From Flavobacterium gelatinilyticum (GTDB lineage Bacteria > Bacteroidota > Bacteroidia > Flavobacteriales > Flavobacteriaceae): a DNA stretch of 64,000 nucleotides. Below, one piece after another: positions 25,947 through 35,054 of this stretch; the first letter of the stretch is position 1; every line of letters starts with the position of its first letter. The notes beneath the pieces were generated by a model that was not told where the DNA came from, did no database searches, and saw only the letters and a program-made list of their open reading frames with translations. The translations under genes and the position numbers were made by a program. The stretch is taken from positions 2,976,001 through 3,040,000 of the forward strand of contig NZ_CP114287.1 in assembly GCF_027111295.1 (NCBI RefSeq). The letters are read 5' to 3'.

Positions 25947-25987
25947 TCTACAAATTAAACTAAGAAATCTTAATTTTAATCTATTTT

Positions 25988-26440
25988 TTATTCGCTTGGA
26001 TGCAAAATATTATTCGATTCTGCAATCCAGGCTTTTGCTCCACCCGGTTTATAGGCTATTTTTCCAAGAGCACTAAATGTCGTTTTGTTTTTTCTCACAG
26101 AAGCAACTGCATAACAAACTTCAGGAAGATCCTGAACTCCAAATGCATTTTTTAATCTAACGTTTTGTTCTTTGTCTCCATCTGAAGCATTTATATCAGA
26201 CAAATCCAGTTTTACAAGAACTACATTATCTCTTGACCAAACAGCAAAGTCCGGCGTTTTGAAGATTTCATTTTGAAGATTTTCCGGTACACCTGAGGCA
26301 GTGAATAAAATCAACATTGGTTTATTTTGTTCATTACTGATGGCAATTGCATCAGTCATATTCGTTCTCCAGGCTAAGGTTTGTGCCTGCATGAAAAATG
26401 AACCTAAAAAAAACAGTAGGATAAGTAATTTTTTAGTCAT
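25988..26440 (-). CDS. thioredoxin-fold protein lacking CXXC (paralogue 2)
   Basis: A 150-residue exported protein (signal peptide ending FMQAQ). It aligns over its whole length with paralogue 1: LAWRTNMTDAIAISNEQNKP, LILFTASGVPENLQNEIF, VWSRDNVVLVKLDLSD, LKNAFGVQDLPEVCY and a C-terminal KAWIAESNNILHP. The CXXC pair is missing (ASGVPEN), and the only cysteine is again Cys109 after the cis-proline. The same substitution in two paralogues means selection or descent from one altered ancestor, not a sequencing error. It is a separate gene with own terminator and a roughly 275-bp gap to paralogue 1. Function unknown. Confidence 0.75.
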   Translation of the reverse strand: MTKKLLILLFFLGSFFMQAQTLAWRTNMTDAIAISNEQNKPMLILFTASGVPENLQNEIFKTPDFAVWSRDNVVLVKLDLSDINASDGDKEQNVRLKNAFGVQDLPEVCYAVASVRKNKTTFSALGKIAYKPGGAKAWIAESNNILHPSE

Positions 26441-26596
26441 ATGTATTGGTTTTGGTTAGTATAGCATAACGAAATTAACATAATATTTTAATTATCCAAA
26501 TTATATACAGATAAAAAATACATTATATGTTTTTTTATTTGATAATAAATATTGAAATAATAAAAACCTACTAAAACACAAAACCTTTTCTTACAA

Positions 26597-26632
26597 AAAA
26601 AACTCCTTACAAAATATTGTAAGGAGTTTTTT
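26597..26632 (-). terminator. Rho-independent terminator after the CXXC thioredoxin
   Basis: AAAAAACTCCTTACAA / TTGTAAGGAGTTTTTT, a 16-bp perfect stem with loop AATA, 18 bp past the stop of the gene at 26651. Confidence 0.95.
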
Positions 26633-26650
26633 AAAATCTTTATTTTCTAT

Positions 26651-27118
26651 TTATGATTTTTTTGGATGCACAATGCTTTCTGCAACTGTTAACCAGGCAG
26701 ACGGTCCTCCGGCAACATATCCTGTTTTACCAAGTCCTTTAAAGTTGATTTTTCCATCCTTAGATTCTGCACTTGTAAAAAACACTGTTGGAAATCCCTG
26801 AATAGCAAAAGCCATTTGCAATTCATTATTCTGGGTTTTTATCTCAGGTGTCTGAGGAACACTTCGAGGATAATCCAACTCTACTAAAACAACATTATCA
26901 AGAGCCCATTTTTTAAATTCGGCAGTTTTTAAAACCTCGTTTTGCAAACGAATACACCAGCCGCACCAATCGCTTCCCGTAAAGAACATTAACATAGGCT
27001 TTTGCTGTTTATTACTTACCGTAATTGCCTCTCTAACATCAGTATACCACTTTAATTCCTGAGCCTGACTAACAAAAGAAACGGCTATAAAAAAGGCTGT
27101 CAATATTATTCTTTTCAT
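26651..27118 (-). CDS. thioredoxin family protein with intact CGWC
   Basis: A 155-residue exported thioredoxin-like protein (signal peptide ending VSQAQ), probably periplasmic. The active site is Cys52 and Cys55 in FTGSDWCGWCIRLQNE, with cis-proline 110 in IQGFPTVFF. It belongs to the thioredoxin_7/DUF255-like group with a longer loop after the active site. It lies 53 bp downstream of the second POT transporter on the same strand, so it may be the last gene of the peptide-uptake run. It is the likely parent type of the two cysteine-less paralogues at 25262 and 25988. Confidence 0.88.
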   Translation of the reverse strand: MKRIILTAFFIAVSFVSQAQELKWYTDVREAITVSNKQQKPMLMFFTGSDWCGWCIRLQNEVLKTAEFKKWALDNVVLVELDYPRSVPQTPEIKTQNNELQMAFAIQGFPTVFFTSAESKDGKINFKGLGKTGYVAGGPSAWLTVAESIVHPKKS

Positions 27119-27171
27119 AATCTGTTATTTTTCAGCAAATTTAAACAAAAAACCAATTCCAAAAACGGTAA

Positions 27172-28665
27172 TTATTTTACTTCCTGCATTAATCTTTTAA
27201 TCAACGGAGTAGTAACAATAAGTACAATACCCGCAATAAGAGCATACACTGCTAATTGATAATAACCATCTGTATACGCTATTAGTTTAGACATTAAAGT
27301 TGTTCCTGTATTAGCATCAGACATTTCAGCTCCTAATTTTCCGGCAGCAAACTGTCCAAATGCACTCGACAGAAACCATAATCCCATCATCATTCCAAAT
27401 AATCGCTTAGGAGATAATTTTGTAATTACCGACATTCCGATTGGTCCAATACACAATTCTCCAAGTGTATATAAAAGATATCCTAAAGCAAATACATCCA
27501 GAGAACTTAATCCGTTTTCATCGACAAAGAATCTGGCACTGTAAAAAATAAAGAATCCGGCAGCTAATAAAATGAATGACAAACCAAACTTAATAACCGT
27601 ATTAGGTTCTATTTTTTTCTTGAAAAGGAAAATCCAAAGCAATCCGACTAAAGGGCTGAAAATAATAACATAAAGTGAATTTATACTATTATTTACCACA
27701 TTTGGATCAATACTAAAAAACAACATTTTGTTTGATAAATTATCTTTGGCAAACAGTGACAATGAACCTCCTGACTGTTCAGAAATTGCCATAAACATAA
27801 AGTACCCAAAAATAAATACAAAAGCAGCTAAAAGTTTTCGCTGTTGTTTAGAGTCTTTTATCTGAATTAATTCATATAAAAAATACCCTACCGCAGCAAT
27901 CCCGATTGTGTACATGAAATATTCTGTAAAATCAGAATTGATAACCATTATATACACTAATGGAATAACAACAAAAGAACCAACATAAACAGCTGTTTCA
28001 TACAAACTGCGTTTTTTAGGTGTCTGATTTTCCAGCGGCGAGTTTCCTATTGGTGCTAAATGCTTTTTCGTTAAAAGAAAAGTTACGACTCCAATAATCA
28101 TCACAATTGCTGCAGAAAGAAAACAAAGACTCCATGAGTAGTTTTTTCCTAAGTAAATAGGAATCGCACCTCCCAGCATGCCGCCAATATTAATTCCGGC
28201 ATAGAATAAACCGTAACCTGCATCACGACGACCATCGTTTTCATGATACAACTCTCCTACCATTGAAGACACATTAGGTTTAAAAAAACCTGTACCAATA
28301 ATAGAAAGAGTAATTCCATAGTAAAAGAAATCATGCGGAGATGCTGCTATTAGCAGATTCCCCAGAATCATGACAATTCCTCCAAAAAGGAGCGATTTCT
28401 TGAACCCTAATATTTTATCGGCAAAAATACCGCCTATAAAAGTAAATGCATAAACAAAAGCCTGAATAGCTCCGTATTGTAAATTTGCTTTTCCCTCCAG
28501 AAGACCTAACTGATCCACCATAAAAAAAGCCAAAACCCCTCTCATTCCGTAGAAACAAAAACGTTCCCACATTTCAACCAAAAACAAATACCATAATTGC
28601 TTTGGATATTTGCCTTTAAAATTTTGAATTTCTTCTAATGTAATTGTATTATTCTTACTCTCCAT
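27172..28665 (-). CDS. POT-family proton-coupled peptide transporter
   Basis: A 497-residue inner-membrane symporter of the POT/PTR family that imports di- and tripeptides with protons. The N-terminal proton-coupling motif ExxER appears as EMWERFCFYGMRGVL. The PTR signature is seen as GFFKPNVSSMVGELY, followed by RDAGYGLFYAGINIGGMLG. Twelve to fourteen membrane helices are expected from the hydrophobicity. It starts at 28665, sharing one base with the stop codon of the upstream POT gene (TAATG), so the two are cotranslated. With DPP IV upstream and two POT copies, the cluster looks built for protein-derived peptide use. Confidence 0.94.
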   Translation of the reverse strand: MESKNNTITLEEIQNFKGKYPKQLWYLFLVEMWERFCFYGMRGVLAFFMVDQLGLLEGKANLQYGAIQAFVYAFTFIGGIFADKILGFKKSLLFGGIVMILGNLLIAASPHDFFYYGITLSIIGTGFFKPNVSSMVGELYHENDGRRDAGYGLFYAGINIGGMLGGAIPIYLGKNYSWSLCFLSAAIVMIIGVVTFLLTKKHLAPIGNSPLENQTPKKRSLYETAVYVGSFVVIPLVYIMVINSDFTEYFMYTIGIAAVGYFLYELIQIKDSKQQRKLLAAFVFIFGYFMFMAISEQSGGSLSLFAKDNLSNKMLFFSIDPNVVNNSINSLYVIIFSPLVGLLWIFLFKKKIEPNTVIKFGLSFILLAAGFFIFYSARFFVDENGLSSLDVFALGYLLYTLGELCIGPIGMSVITKLSPKRLFGMMMGLWFLSSAFGQFAAGKLGAEMSDANTGTTLMSKLIAYTDGYYQLAVYALIAGIVLIVTTPLIKRLMQEVK

Positions 28666-30350
28666 TATCTAACACCGTGCATTAATTTTTTTAACAATGG
28701 AGTTAAAGCAAATAATAAAATTGCCGCAATACCAGTCAGAACAACAAAAACCATGAAAAACTCATATAAGTTATGAATCTCAAATCCTGCAAAAACCGGA
28801 TTTTGAGCACTAATTTGATGGTGATCTAATAAAGCAATCTGTTCTGCTGTAGGCGTTATTGTTTTATCTAAAACAGCCTGAAGATCGATTCCTAATTCTT
28901 TTGCTTTTGCAAATTTATCACCCGTTGCAGGTAAGATAGAACCTAAAGTTCCACCTAAAGCATAACCAGATGCGTTAGACAAAAAGAATACTCCATATAA
29001 TAATGATGCAAAACGTTTTGGAGATAATTTACCAACCAATGACAAACCAATTGGAGATAAACACAACTCAGCACATGTATTTAAGAAATATAATAAAATA
29101 AGCCATTTAACTAACAAAAGTCCTGAAGTTCCAATATAAGAAACCTGAGTTGCAATCATTAAAAAGCTGATAGAAATTATTACTAAACCAGCAGCCAATT
29201 TTACCGGCGAAATTGGTTCTTTGCCTTTAGCTCTTAAAGTATCCCAAAGAACACTAAAAGGAACTGCTAAAATAACAACGAACATTCCGTTAAAAATCTG
29301 AACCATCGACGGCGGCATTGACCAGCCGAAGAAATGTCTGTCTGTTTGATTATCTGCAATAAAAGTCAAAGATGAACCTGCCTGCTCAAACGCAGCCCAG
29401 AAGAAAATAATAAAGAACGAAACAATGTAAATTACATAAATTCTGTCTCTTTCAATCTTTGTTAACGAAGTATCCGAAATAATTAATCCTGCCAATGCCA
29501 GACCACTTGAGTAAATCAAAGTATAAATCAGGTTCTGACCTACAACATAATGAAAAAAGAACCCTAAAGCCACAAAAGCAATTCCTGCAATTGCAAGAGA
29601 CTGAGTAGAAAAGTTTGCCTGCTGTGCTTCTCCTTCTTCAAAATCTGAAGCATCATTTTTAGAAGGAAGTCCTCCTAACGCTTTCCCTTCCGGAGAAACT
29701 ACATATTTATTTTTTAAGATGTAAAAAAGAATAGTTCCCAACAACATCGCAACAGAAGCTGCCATGAATCCCCATCTAAAAGCATGAATATCTCTAATTC
29801 CGCCTGCATCTTTAACATCTCCTAATAAAGGACAAATTGACTGCCCAAGAAAAGCTCCAATGTTGATTCCCATATAGAAAATAGTGAAAGCACTATCTAA
29901 TTTTGTCTTTTCCTGCTTTGGATACAAACTTCCCACCATACTGGAAATGTTTGGTTTGAAGAATCCGTTACCAAAAACAATTACACCCAATGCAGAATAC
30001 ATAATGATTTTTGCCAAATCTAAATTAGATTCAAAAACACTTCCGCTGGTAAACAAAAGCATTTGACCAATTGCCATTAATAATCCCCCTAATAAAATAC
30101 AGTTTCTGTTTCCTAAATAACGATCGGCAACAAAGCCTCCAAGCATTGGAGTTAAGTAACAAAGTCCAAGAAAACCTCCGTAAATTAAAGAAGCTTCTTC
30201 TTCCTTCATCAATAATGAATTCACAAGGAATAATGTTAATAAAGCACGCATTCCATAAAAATTGAATCGCTCCCACATCTCCGTTCCAAACAATACCCAA
30301 AGTCCTTTCGGATGCGCGGTTTTTACCTGAGTTTCCTTCATATTATCCAT
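28665..30350 (-). CDS. POT-family proton-coupled peptide transporter (longer paralogue)
   Basis: A 561-residue paralogue of the neighbouring transporter. Motifs: EMWERFNFYGMRALLTLF (ExxER), GNGFFKPNISSMVGSLYP and FTIFYMGINIGAFLGQ. It is longer mainly because of a polar insert in the middle (about residues 215-245, SPEGKALGGLPSKNDASDFE) and a C-terminal loop between late helices (about 475-520, around GDKFAKAKELGIDLQAVLDK). The start ATG at 30350 is 27 bp after the DPP IV stop; a second in-frame ATG follows three codons later. Substrate range within di/tripeptides cannot be read from sequence. Confidence 0.94.
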   Translation of the reverse strand: MDNMKETQVKTAHPKGLWVLFGTEMWERFNFYGMRALLTLFLVNSLLMKEEEASLIYGGFLGLCYLTPMLGGFVADRYLGNRNCILLGGLLMAIGQMLLFTSGSVFESNLDLAKIIMYSALGVIVFGNGFFKPNISSMVGSLYPKQEKTKLDSAFTIFYMGINIGAFLGQSICPLLGDVKDAGGIRDIHAFRWGFMAASVAMLLGTILFYILKNKYVVSPEGKALGGLPSKNDASDFEEGEAQQANFSTQSLAIAGIAFVALGFFFHYVVGQNLIYTLIYSSGLALAGLIISDTSLTKIERDRIYVIYIVSFFIIFFWAAFEQAGSSLTFIADNQTDRHFFGWSMPPSMVQIFNGMFVVILAVPFSVLWDTLRAKGKEPISPVKLAAGLVIISISFLMIATQVSYIGTSGLLLVKWLILLYFLNTCAELCLSPIGLSLVGKLSPKRFASLLYGVFFLSNASGYALGGTLGSILPATGDKFAKAKELGIDLQAVLDKTITPTAEQIALLDHHQISAQNPVFAGFEIHNLYEFFMVFVVLTGIAAILLFALTPLLKKLMHGVR

Positions 30351-30377
30351 TATTATATTTTAAATTATAGAGTTATT

Positions 30378-32549
30378 TTATAAATTTTCTTTGATGAAAT
30401 TAGTCATTTTATTGTAAAGCTGAATTCTGGTTTTTCCGCCGTAAATACCGTGGTCTTTGTCCGGATAAATCTGAGAATCAAACTGTTTGTTAGCCTGAAT
30501 TAAAGCTTCCATCATCTGCATAGTATTTTGAACATGCACATTGTCATCTCCAGAACCGTGAATCAATAAAAACTTGCCTTTTAATTTATCAACGTGATTT
30601 ATAGGAGAGTTTTGATCATATCCGCTTGCATTTTCCTGTGGAGTCTGCATGTATCTTTCTGTGTAAACACTATCATAAAAACGCCAGTTTGTAACCGGAG
30701 CAACGGCAATTGCCATTTTAAACACATCATTCCCCTGAAAAATACAGTTAGACGCCATAAATCCTCCGTAACTCCATCCGAAAACTCCAATTCTTGAAGC
30801 ATCAACATATGGATAAGCACTAATTACTTTTGCTGCATCGATCTGATCTTCAACTTCGTATTTCCCTAATTCTTTCTGAGTCACTTTTTTAAAATCAGCT
30901 CCTTTATAACCTGTTCCTCTTCCGTCAACACAAGCTACAATGTAACCTTGCTGCGTTAAAGAAAGAAACCAGTAATCATTAGAATTGTTCCATTGGTTGT
31001 TTACCTGTTGTGATCCGGGACCAGAATACTGATACATGAAAACAGGGTATTTTTTTGAAGGATCAAAATCTTTTGGTTTTAAAATCCACGCATTTAACTC
31101 GTTTCCTTTTGCTGTTTTTAAAACAAAATATTCTTTTGAAGGAAGGTTATATGCTTTTAATTTATCGGCAAGAGCCTGATTGTTTTCGATAACCTGAATT
31201 TCTTTTCCTGTTTTAGCCTCATTTAAAGTATACGTTGTAGGCTGTGCATTACTTGAGAAAGTAGTAATAAAGTATTGGAAATTTGGACTGAAGGTAGCCG
31301 CACTTGTCCCTACTTTTGAAGATAATCGAGTTTTGTTTTTTCCGTCTAAACCAACACGATAAAGATCTCTGTTTATAGAACCATTTTCTGTAGACTGATA
31401 GAAAATAGTTTTTGTTTTTTCGTCGAAACCGTAGTATGAAGTAACTTCCCAGTTTCCTTTTGTAACCTGATTTTTTAGTTTTCCGGTTTTGTCATACACA
31501 TAAATATGATTAAAACCATCTTTTTCGCTTGTCCAGATAAAGCTGTTATCTTTTAGGAAGGTCAAATTATCCGTAACATCAACATATGCTTTGTCTTTTT
31601 CGTTTAAAACTACTTTTGCAGCAGCAGTAGTTCCGTCAATAAATAACAAGTCAAGATTATCCTGGTGGCGGTTTAAAACCTGAGCTGATAATACGTTATT
31701 ATCATTTGTCCACTGCATCCTTGCGATATAGAAATCATTGTAATTTCCTAAATCTACTTTTTTAGAAGAATTTCCTGACGCATCATAAATGTGTAATGAT
31801 ACTACAGAGTTTTTTTCTCCTGCTTTAGGATATTTAAAAGTGTCAATTGTAGGATACAAATCTTTGTGAAACATCGACATTGAAAATTCCGGAACCTGAC
31901 TTTCATCAAAACGGATATAAGCCAGTTTTTTACTGTCCTTACTCCAGTCAAAAGCCCGGACAAAAGCAAATTCTTCTTCGTAAACCCAGTCTGTAATACC
32001 GTTTATAATTGCGTTTTTCTTTCCATCTGTTGTAACCGGAGTCGATTGTTTTGATGCAATATCATAAATATAAAGGTTATTCTCTTTTGCGTAAGCTATT
32101 TTAGTGCCGTCTGGAGAAAAAGTAGGCTCCTGGATCTGGAAATCAACCAGCTTTGTCAGTGTTTTTGCAGCTATATCATATAAAAAATAATCGGCAGTAA
32201 ACGAGTGACGGAAAATTTTAGTTGAATTACAAGCAATTAAAATCTTTTTTTCAGAAGCATCAAAAACATAGCTGTCAATTCCGTCTGCGAGTTCCTTAAA
32301 GTTTTTAGTATCAATTAAATTGGATACTTTTTTTAAAGTGGCAAAATCGTACAAATCAACCTGCATTGTTCTGCTGGTATAATCAACGTTTAGAACCGTG
32401 TATTGATTTGTATTCTTTAAGGATTGTAATTCGTCCATTCCTTTAGCACGAAATGTGCCTCCAAAAACATTTTCGACAGTAATTTTCTGCTGCCCAAAAA
32501 CGACCGCAGTTAAAAATAAAAATACTGCAGTAAATTTACTTGTATTCAT
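30378..32549 (-). CDS. dipeptidyl peptidase IV (S9B)
   Basis: A 723-residue exported serine peptidase (signal peptide ending VVFGQ) that removes N-terminal Xaa-Pro or Xaa-Ala dipeptides in the periplasm. An N-terminal beta-propeller domain fills about 30-470 and includes the double-Glu motif region DWVYEEEFAFVRAFDWSKD, which binds the substrate N-terminus. The C-terminal alpha/beta hydrolase has the triad Ser593 (GWSYGGF), Asp668 (GSGDDNVH) and His700 (DKDHGIYGG). It is the first gene of the run that continues with two POT dipeptide transporters, so products would be imported directly. This is the classic order for proteolytic Bacteroidota. Confidence 0.95.
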   Translation of the reverse strand: MNTSKFTAVFLFLTAVVFGQQKITVENVFGGTFRAKGMDELQSLKNTNQYTVLNVDYTSRTMQVDLYDFATLKKVSNLIDTKNFKELADGIDSYVFDASEKKILIACNSTKIFRHSFTADYFLYDIAAKTLTKLVDFQIQEPTFSPDGTKIAYAKENNLYIYDIASKQSTPVTTDGKKNAIINGITDWVYEEEFAFVRAFDWSKDSKKLAYIRFDESQVPEFSMSMFHKDLYPTIDTFKYPKAGEKNSVVSLHIYDASGNSSKKVDLGNYNDFYIARMQWTNDNNVLSAQVLNRHQDNLDLLFIDGTTAAAKVVLNEKDKAYVDVTDNLTFLKDNSFIWTSEKDGFNHIYVYDKTGKLKNQVTKGNWEVTSYYGFDEKTKTIFYQSTENGSINRDLYRVGLDGKNKTRLSSKVGTSAATFSPNFQYFITTFSSNAQPTTYTLNEAKTGKEIQVIENNQALADKLKAYNLPSKEYFVLKTAKGNELNAWILKPKDFDPSKKYPVFMYQYSGPGSQQVNNQWNNSNDYWFLSLTQQGYIVACVDGRGTGYKGADFKKVTQKELGKYEVEDQIDAAKVISAYPYVDASRIGVFGWSYGGFMASNCIFQGNDVFKMAIAVAPVTNWRFYDSVYTERYMQTPQENASGYDQNSPINHVDKLKGKFLLIHGSGDDNVHVQNTMQMMEALIQANKQFDSQIYPDKDHGIYGGKTRIQLYNKMTNFIKENL

Positions 32550-32668
32550 TAGAATTATTTTAAATATAAAAAGAGCCCAATTTTAGTAAAAAAAATAAAC
32601 ATAATACACATTTTAAGTGTTAAATGTTAAAAAAAAGAACGATTGCGTATGGGCAAGTTTCAAATACA

Positions 32669-32700
32669 TTGCAATCAAAACTCTTAAAATAGTATCTTTG
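32669..32700 (+). promoter_or_regulatory. promoter for HMG-CoA reductase gene
   Basis: TTG at 32669-32671, 21 bp spacing, then TATCTTTG at 32693-32700, a perfect -7 element. The ATG is 29 bp downstream. Confidence 0.75.
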
Positions 32701-32729
32701 CAGCAACATTATTATTTAATATATTGAGA

Positions 32730-34043
32730 ATGAACAACGCTGTTGCCGGATTTTCTAAATTATCCAAAAAGGAAAAAATTAACTGGATTGCCAAAGAATA
32801 TTTTTCTACGCCTGAAGAAGCCCTTACTATTATAAGAAATTACTGGAATTCAGACGAAAAGCTTCAACAGCTGCATGATGAATTTATTGAGAATACGATT
32901 ACCAATTTATATATTCCGCTTGGAGTTGCTCCCAATTTTCTTATAAACGGAAACTATAAAACCATTCCAATGGCGATTGAGGAAAGTTCAGTTGTAGCCG
33001 CTGCATCAAAAGCAGCAAAGTTCTGGTCGACACGCGGCGGTTTTAAAACCACCATAATCAATACCGAAAAAATAGGTCAGGTGCATTTTAATTTTAATGG
33101 AGATGCCGAAAAACTTCAGTCTTTTTTTCAGGAAATAAAACCTAAATTTTTCACCGAAACCCAAAGCATTACCAAAAATATGCAGGAACGCGGCGGTGGA
33201 ATTTTAGATATTCAGTTAAAAGATAAAAGAAACCTGCTGGAAAATTACTTTCAGCTTCATGCTGCTTTTGAAACTAAAGACAGCATGGGAGCAAATTTTA
33301 TCAATTCCTGTCTTGAACAATTTGCATCGACTTTAAAAGAACAATTTGAGGATTCTCATTTATTTTCTCCAGACGACAAACTGGAGGTCATTATGAGTAT
33401 TTTATCTAATTATGTACCACATTGTCTTGTACGCGCAGAAGTTTCGTGTCCGATTGAAGATCTTCAAGAAAAACATATCCCGAATCCACAAAAATTTGCA
33501 GAACGCTTTGTTCAGGCGGTTCAGATTGCCGAAATTGAGCCTTTTAGAGCCGTAACCCATAATAAAGGGATTATGAATGGCGTTGACGCAGTTGTTCTGG
33601 CAACTGGAAATGACTTTAGAGCTATTGAAGCCGGAGTTCACGCTTACGCGTCAAAAAACGGTCAGTATGCTAGTTTATCTCATGCCAAAATCGAAAACGG
33701 AATCTTTACTTTCTGGCTTGAAATCCCTTTGGCTTTAGGAACTGTAGGAGGTTTAACTTCACTGCATCCACTGGTAAAATTATGCCTGGAAATACTTCAA
33801 AAACCATCGGCGACTGAATTAATGGAAATAACTGCTGTTGCAGGATTGGCTCAAAATTTTGCCGCTTTACGTTCTTTAACTACCACTGGTATTCAGGAAG
33901 GTCATATGAAAATGCACCTGAACAATATCATTAATCAATTTGAGGCCACAGAAGAGGAACGCCATTTAATCAAAACTCATTTTAAAAAGACAACTGTCAC
34001 ACACAGCGCTGTAGTTGAGTTTATTGAAAATTTAAGAAAATAA
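32730..34043 (+). CDS. hydroxymethylglutaryl-CoA reductase, class II
   Basis: A 437-residue class II HMG-CoA reductase making mevalonate for isoprenoid synthesis in the cytoplasm (or, in some hosts, running backwards to degrade it). ATG 32730 is used; the frame opens two codons earlier at TTG. Family motifs: YIPLGVAPNFLINGNYKTIP and MAIEESSVVAAASKAAKFW near the N-terminus, NKGIMNGVDAVVLATGNDFR in the catalytic domain, and GTVGGLTSLHPLVKLCLE with the nucleotide-binding region. A catalytic-type His occurs in GHMKMHLNN near the C-terminus. Next gene, a GHMP kinase, follows 96 bp on with its own promoter. Bacteroidota use the mevalonate route, so the biosynthetic role is likely. Confidence 0.92.
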   Translation: MNNAVAGFSKLSKKEKINWIAKEYFSTPEEALTIIRNYWNSDEKLQQLHDEFIENTITNLYIPLGVAPNFLINGNYKTIPMAIEESSVVAAASKAAKFWSTRGGFKTTIINTEKIGQVHFNFNGDAEKLQSFFQEIKPKFFTETQSITKNMQERGGGILDIQLKDKRNLLENYFQLHAAFETKDSMGANFINSCLEQFASTLKEQFEDSHLFSPDDKLEVIMSILSNYVPHCLVRAEVSCPIEDLQEKHIPNPQKFAERFVQAVQIAEIEPFRAVTHNKGIMNGVDAVVLATGNDFRAIEAGVHAYASKNGQYASLSHAKIENGIFTFWLEIPLALGTVGGLTSLHPLVKLCLEILQKPSATELMEITAVAGLAQNFAALRSLTTTGIQEGHMKMHLNNIINQFEATEEERHLIKTHFKKTTVTHSAVVEFIENLRK

Positions 34044-34083
34044 TTAAAAGTCTGCCCGCTTTCCCTTTTTTATCTTTTCGGAA

Positions 34084-34091
34084 TATCTTTG
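34084..34091 (+). promoter_or_regulatory. -7 promoter element that fixes the GYDIA kinase start
   Basis: TATCTTTG, perfect TAnnTTTG. It overlaps a potential TTG start at 34089, so translation cannot begin there; the ATG at 34140, 48 bp on, fits. Confidence 0.65.
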
Positions 34092-34139
34092 AGAATACAA
34101 GAAAAGAACAGGGATTATCATCGGGTTAAAAATATACGT

Positions 34140-35054
34140 ATGCCAGCAACTTTTTACAGTAACGGAAAATTATTTATCTCTGGAGAATATCTTGTTTTAG
34201 ACGGTGCCGATGCTTTTGCATTACCCACAAAATTTGGTCAGAATTTAGTTGTCGAAGACGGAAAAGACCGAATCATAAACTGGAAAAGTTATGATTATAA
34301 CAATACACTTTGGTTTGAAAACACAATTTCATTTGATGAAATAATAAACAACTCTAAGTCAGAGGTTGAGACTGTGAAATCTACACTGATTAATATTCTG
34401 CATGAAGCTTATGTTTTAAATCCGGAATTTATTGATCAGTCTAAAGGATACACAATTACAACGAATCTTACTTTTCCAAGAAACTGGGGATTAGGAACAT
34501 CTTCGACTTTAATCAATAATATTGCGCAGTGGACAAAAATTAATGCTTTTACCCTGCTCAAAAACAGTTTTGGCGGAAGCGGTTATGACATTGCCTGCGC
34601 TCAAAATAACACGCCGATTATTTACAAGATAAAAAACAACGAAGTTGAAACAGTGCCTTTCAGCCCTGATTTTACAAAAAACATATACTTTGTTTACCTT
34701 AATAAAAAACAGAGCAGTAAAGCAGCGATTCATGCTTATAACAAACATAAAGATCAAAACTTAGCCAAAAGCGTTGCCGAAAATAATAAAATAACAAAAG
34801 CAATCTTAAATGCAAAAACTTTAAAAGAATTTGCATACGCGGTAGAAAAGCATGAAAATCACTTAAGCGACATTCTGGAAATAAAGACCATAAAAGAAAT
34901 TGCTTTTCCTGATTTTAACGGTACTATTAAAAGTCTTGGCGCCTGGGGCGGTGATTTTGTAATGGTGGTTTCAAAAGAAGATCCAAAGGAATATTTCAAA
35001 TCGAAAGGATACGATACGATTCTTTCTTACAACGAAATGATTTTACAGGAATAA
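34140..35054 (+). CDS. GYDIA-family GHMP kinase
   Basis: A 304-residue kinase-like protein of the GHMP superfamily (galactokinase, homoserine, mevalonate, phosphomevalonate kinases). The start is ATG 34140 (MPATFYSNGKLFISGEYLVL), because the -7 element covers the earlier TTG. Motif one is GKLFISGEYLVLDGA; the ATP-binding motif two is NWGLGTSSTLINNIAQW (PxxxGLGSS type); motif three is AWGGDFVMVVS. The name-giving GYDIA sequence is in GGSGYDIACAQNN. It lies beside HMG-CoA reductase, so a mevalonate-pathway step is plausible, but the substrate is not established. Its stop abuts the stop of the convergent gene at 35055. Confidence 0.85.
   Translation: MPATFYSNGKLFISGEYLVLDGADAFALPTKFGQNLVVEDGKDRIINWKSYDYNNTLWFENTISFDEIINNSKSEVETVKSTLINILHEAYVLNPEFIDQSKGYTITTNLTFPRNWGLGTSSTLINNIAQWTKINAFTLLKNSFGGSGYDIACAQNNTPIIYKIKNNEVETVPFSPDFTKNIYFVYLNKKQSSKAAIHAYNKHKDQNLAKSVAENNKITKAILNAKTLKEFAYAVEKHENHLSDILEIKTIKEIAFPDFNGTIKSLGAWGGDFVMVVSKEDPKEYFKSKGYDTILSYNEMILQE

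Noticed and set aside
27172..30350. Two POT genes as a frameshifted or split gene
   Set aside because: Both are full length with complete motifs; they are paralogues, not fragments.
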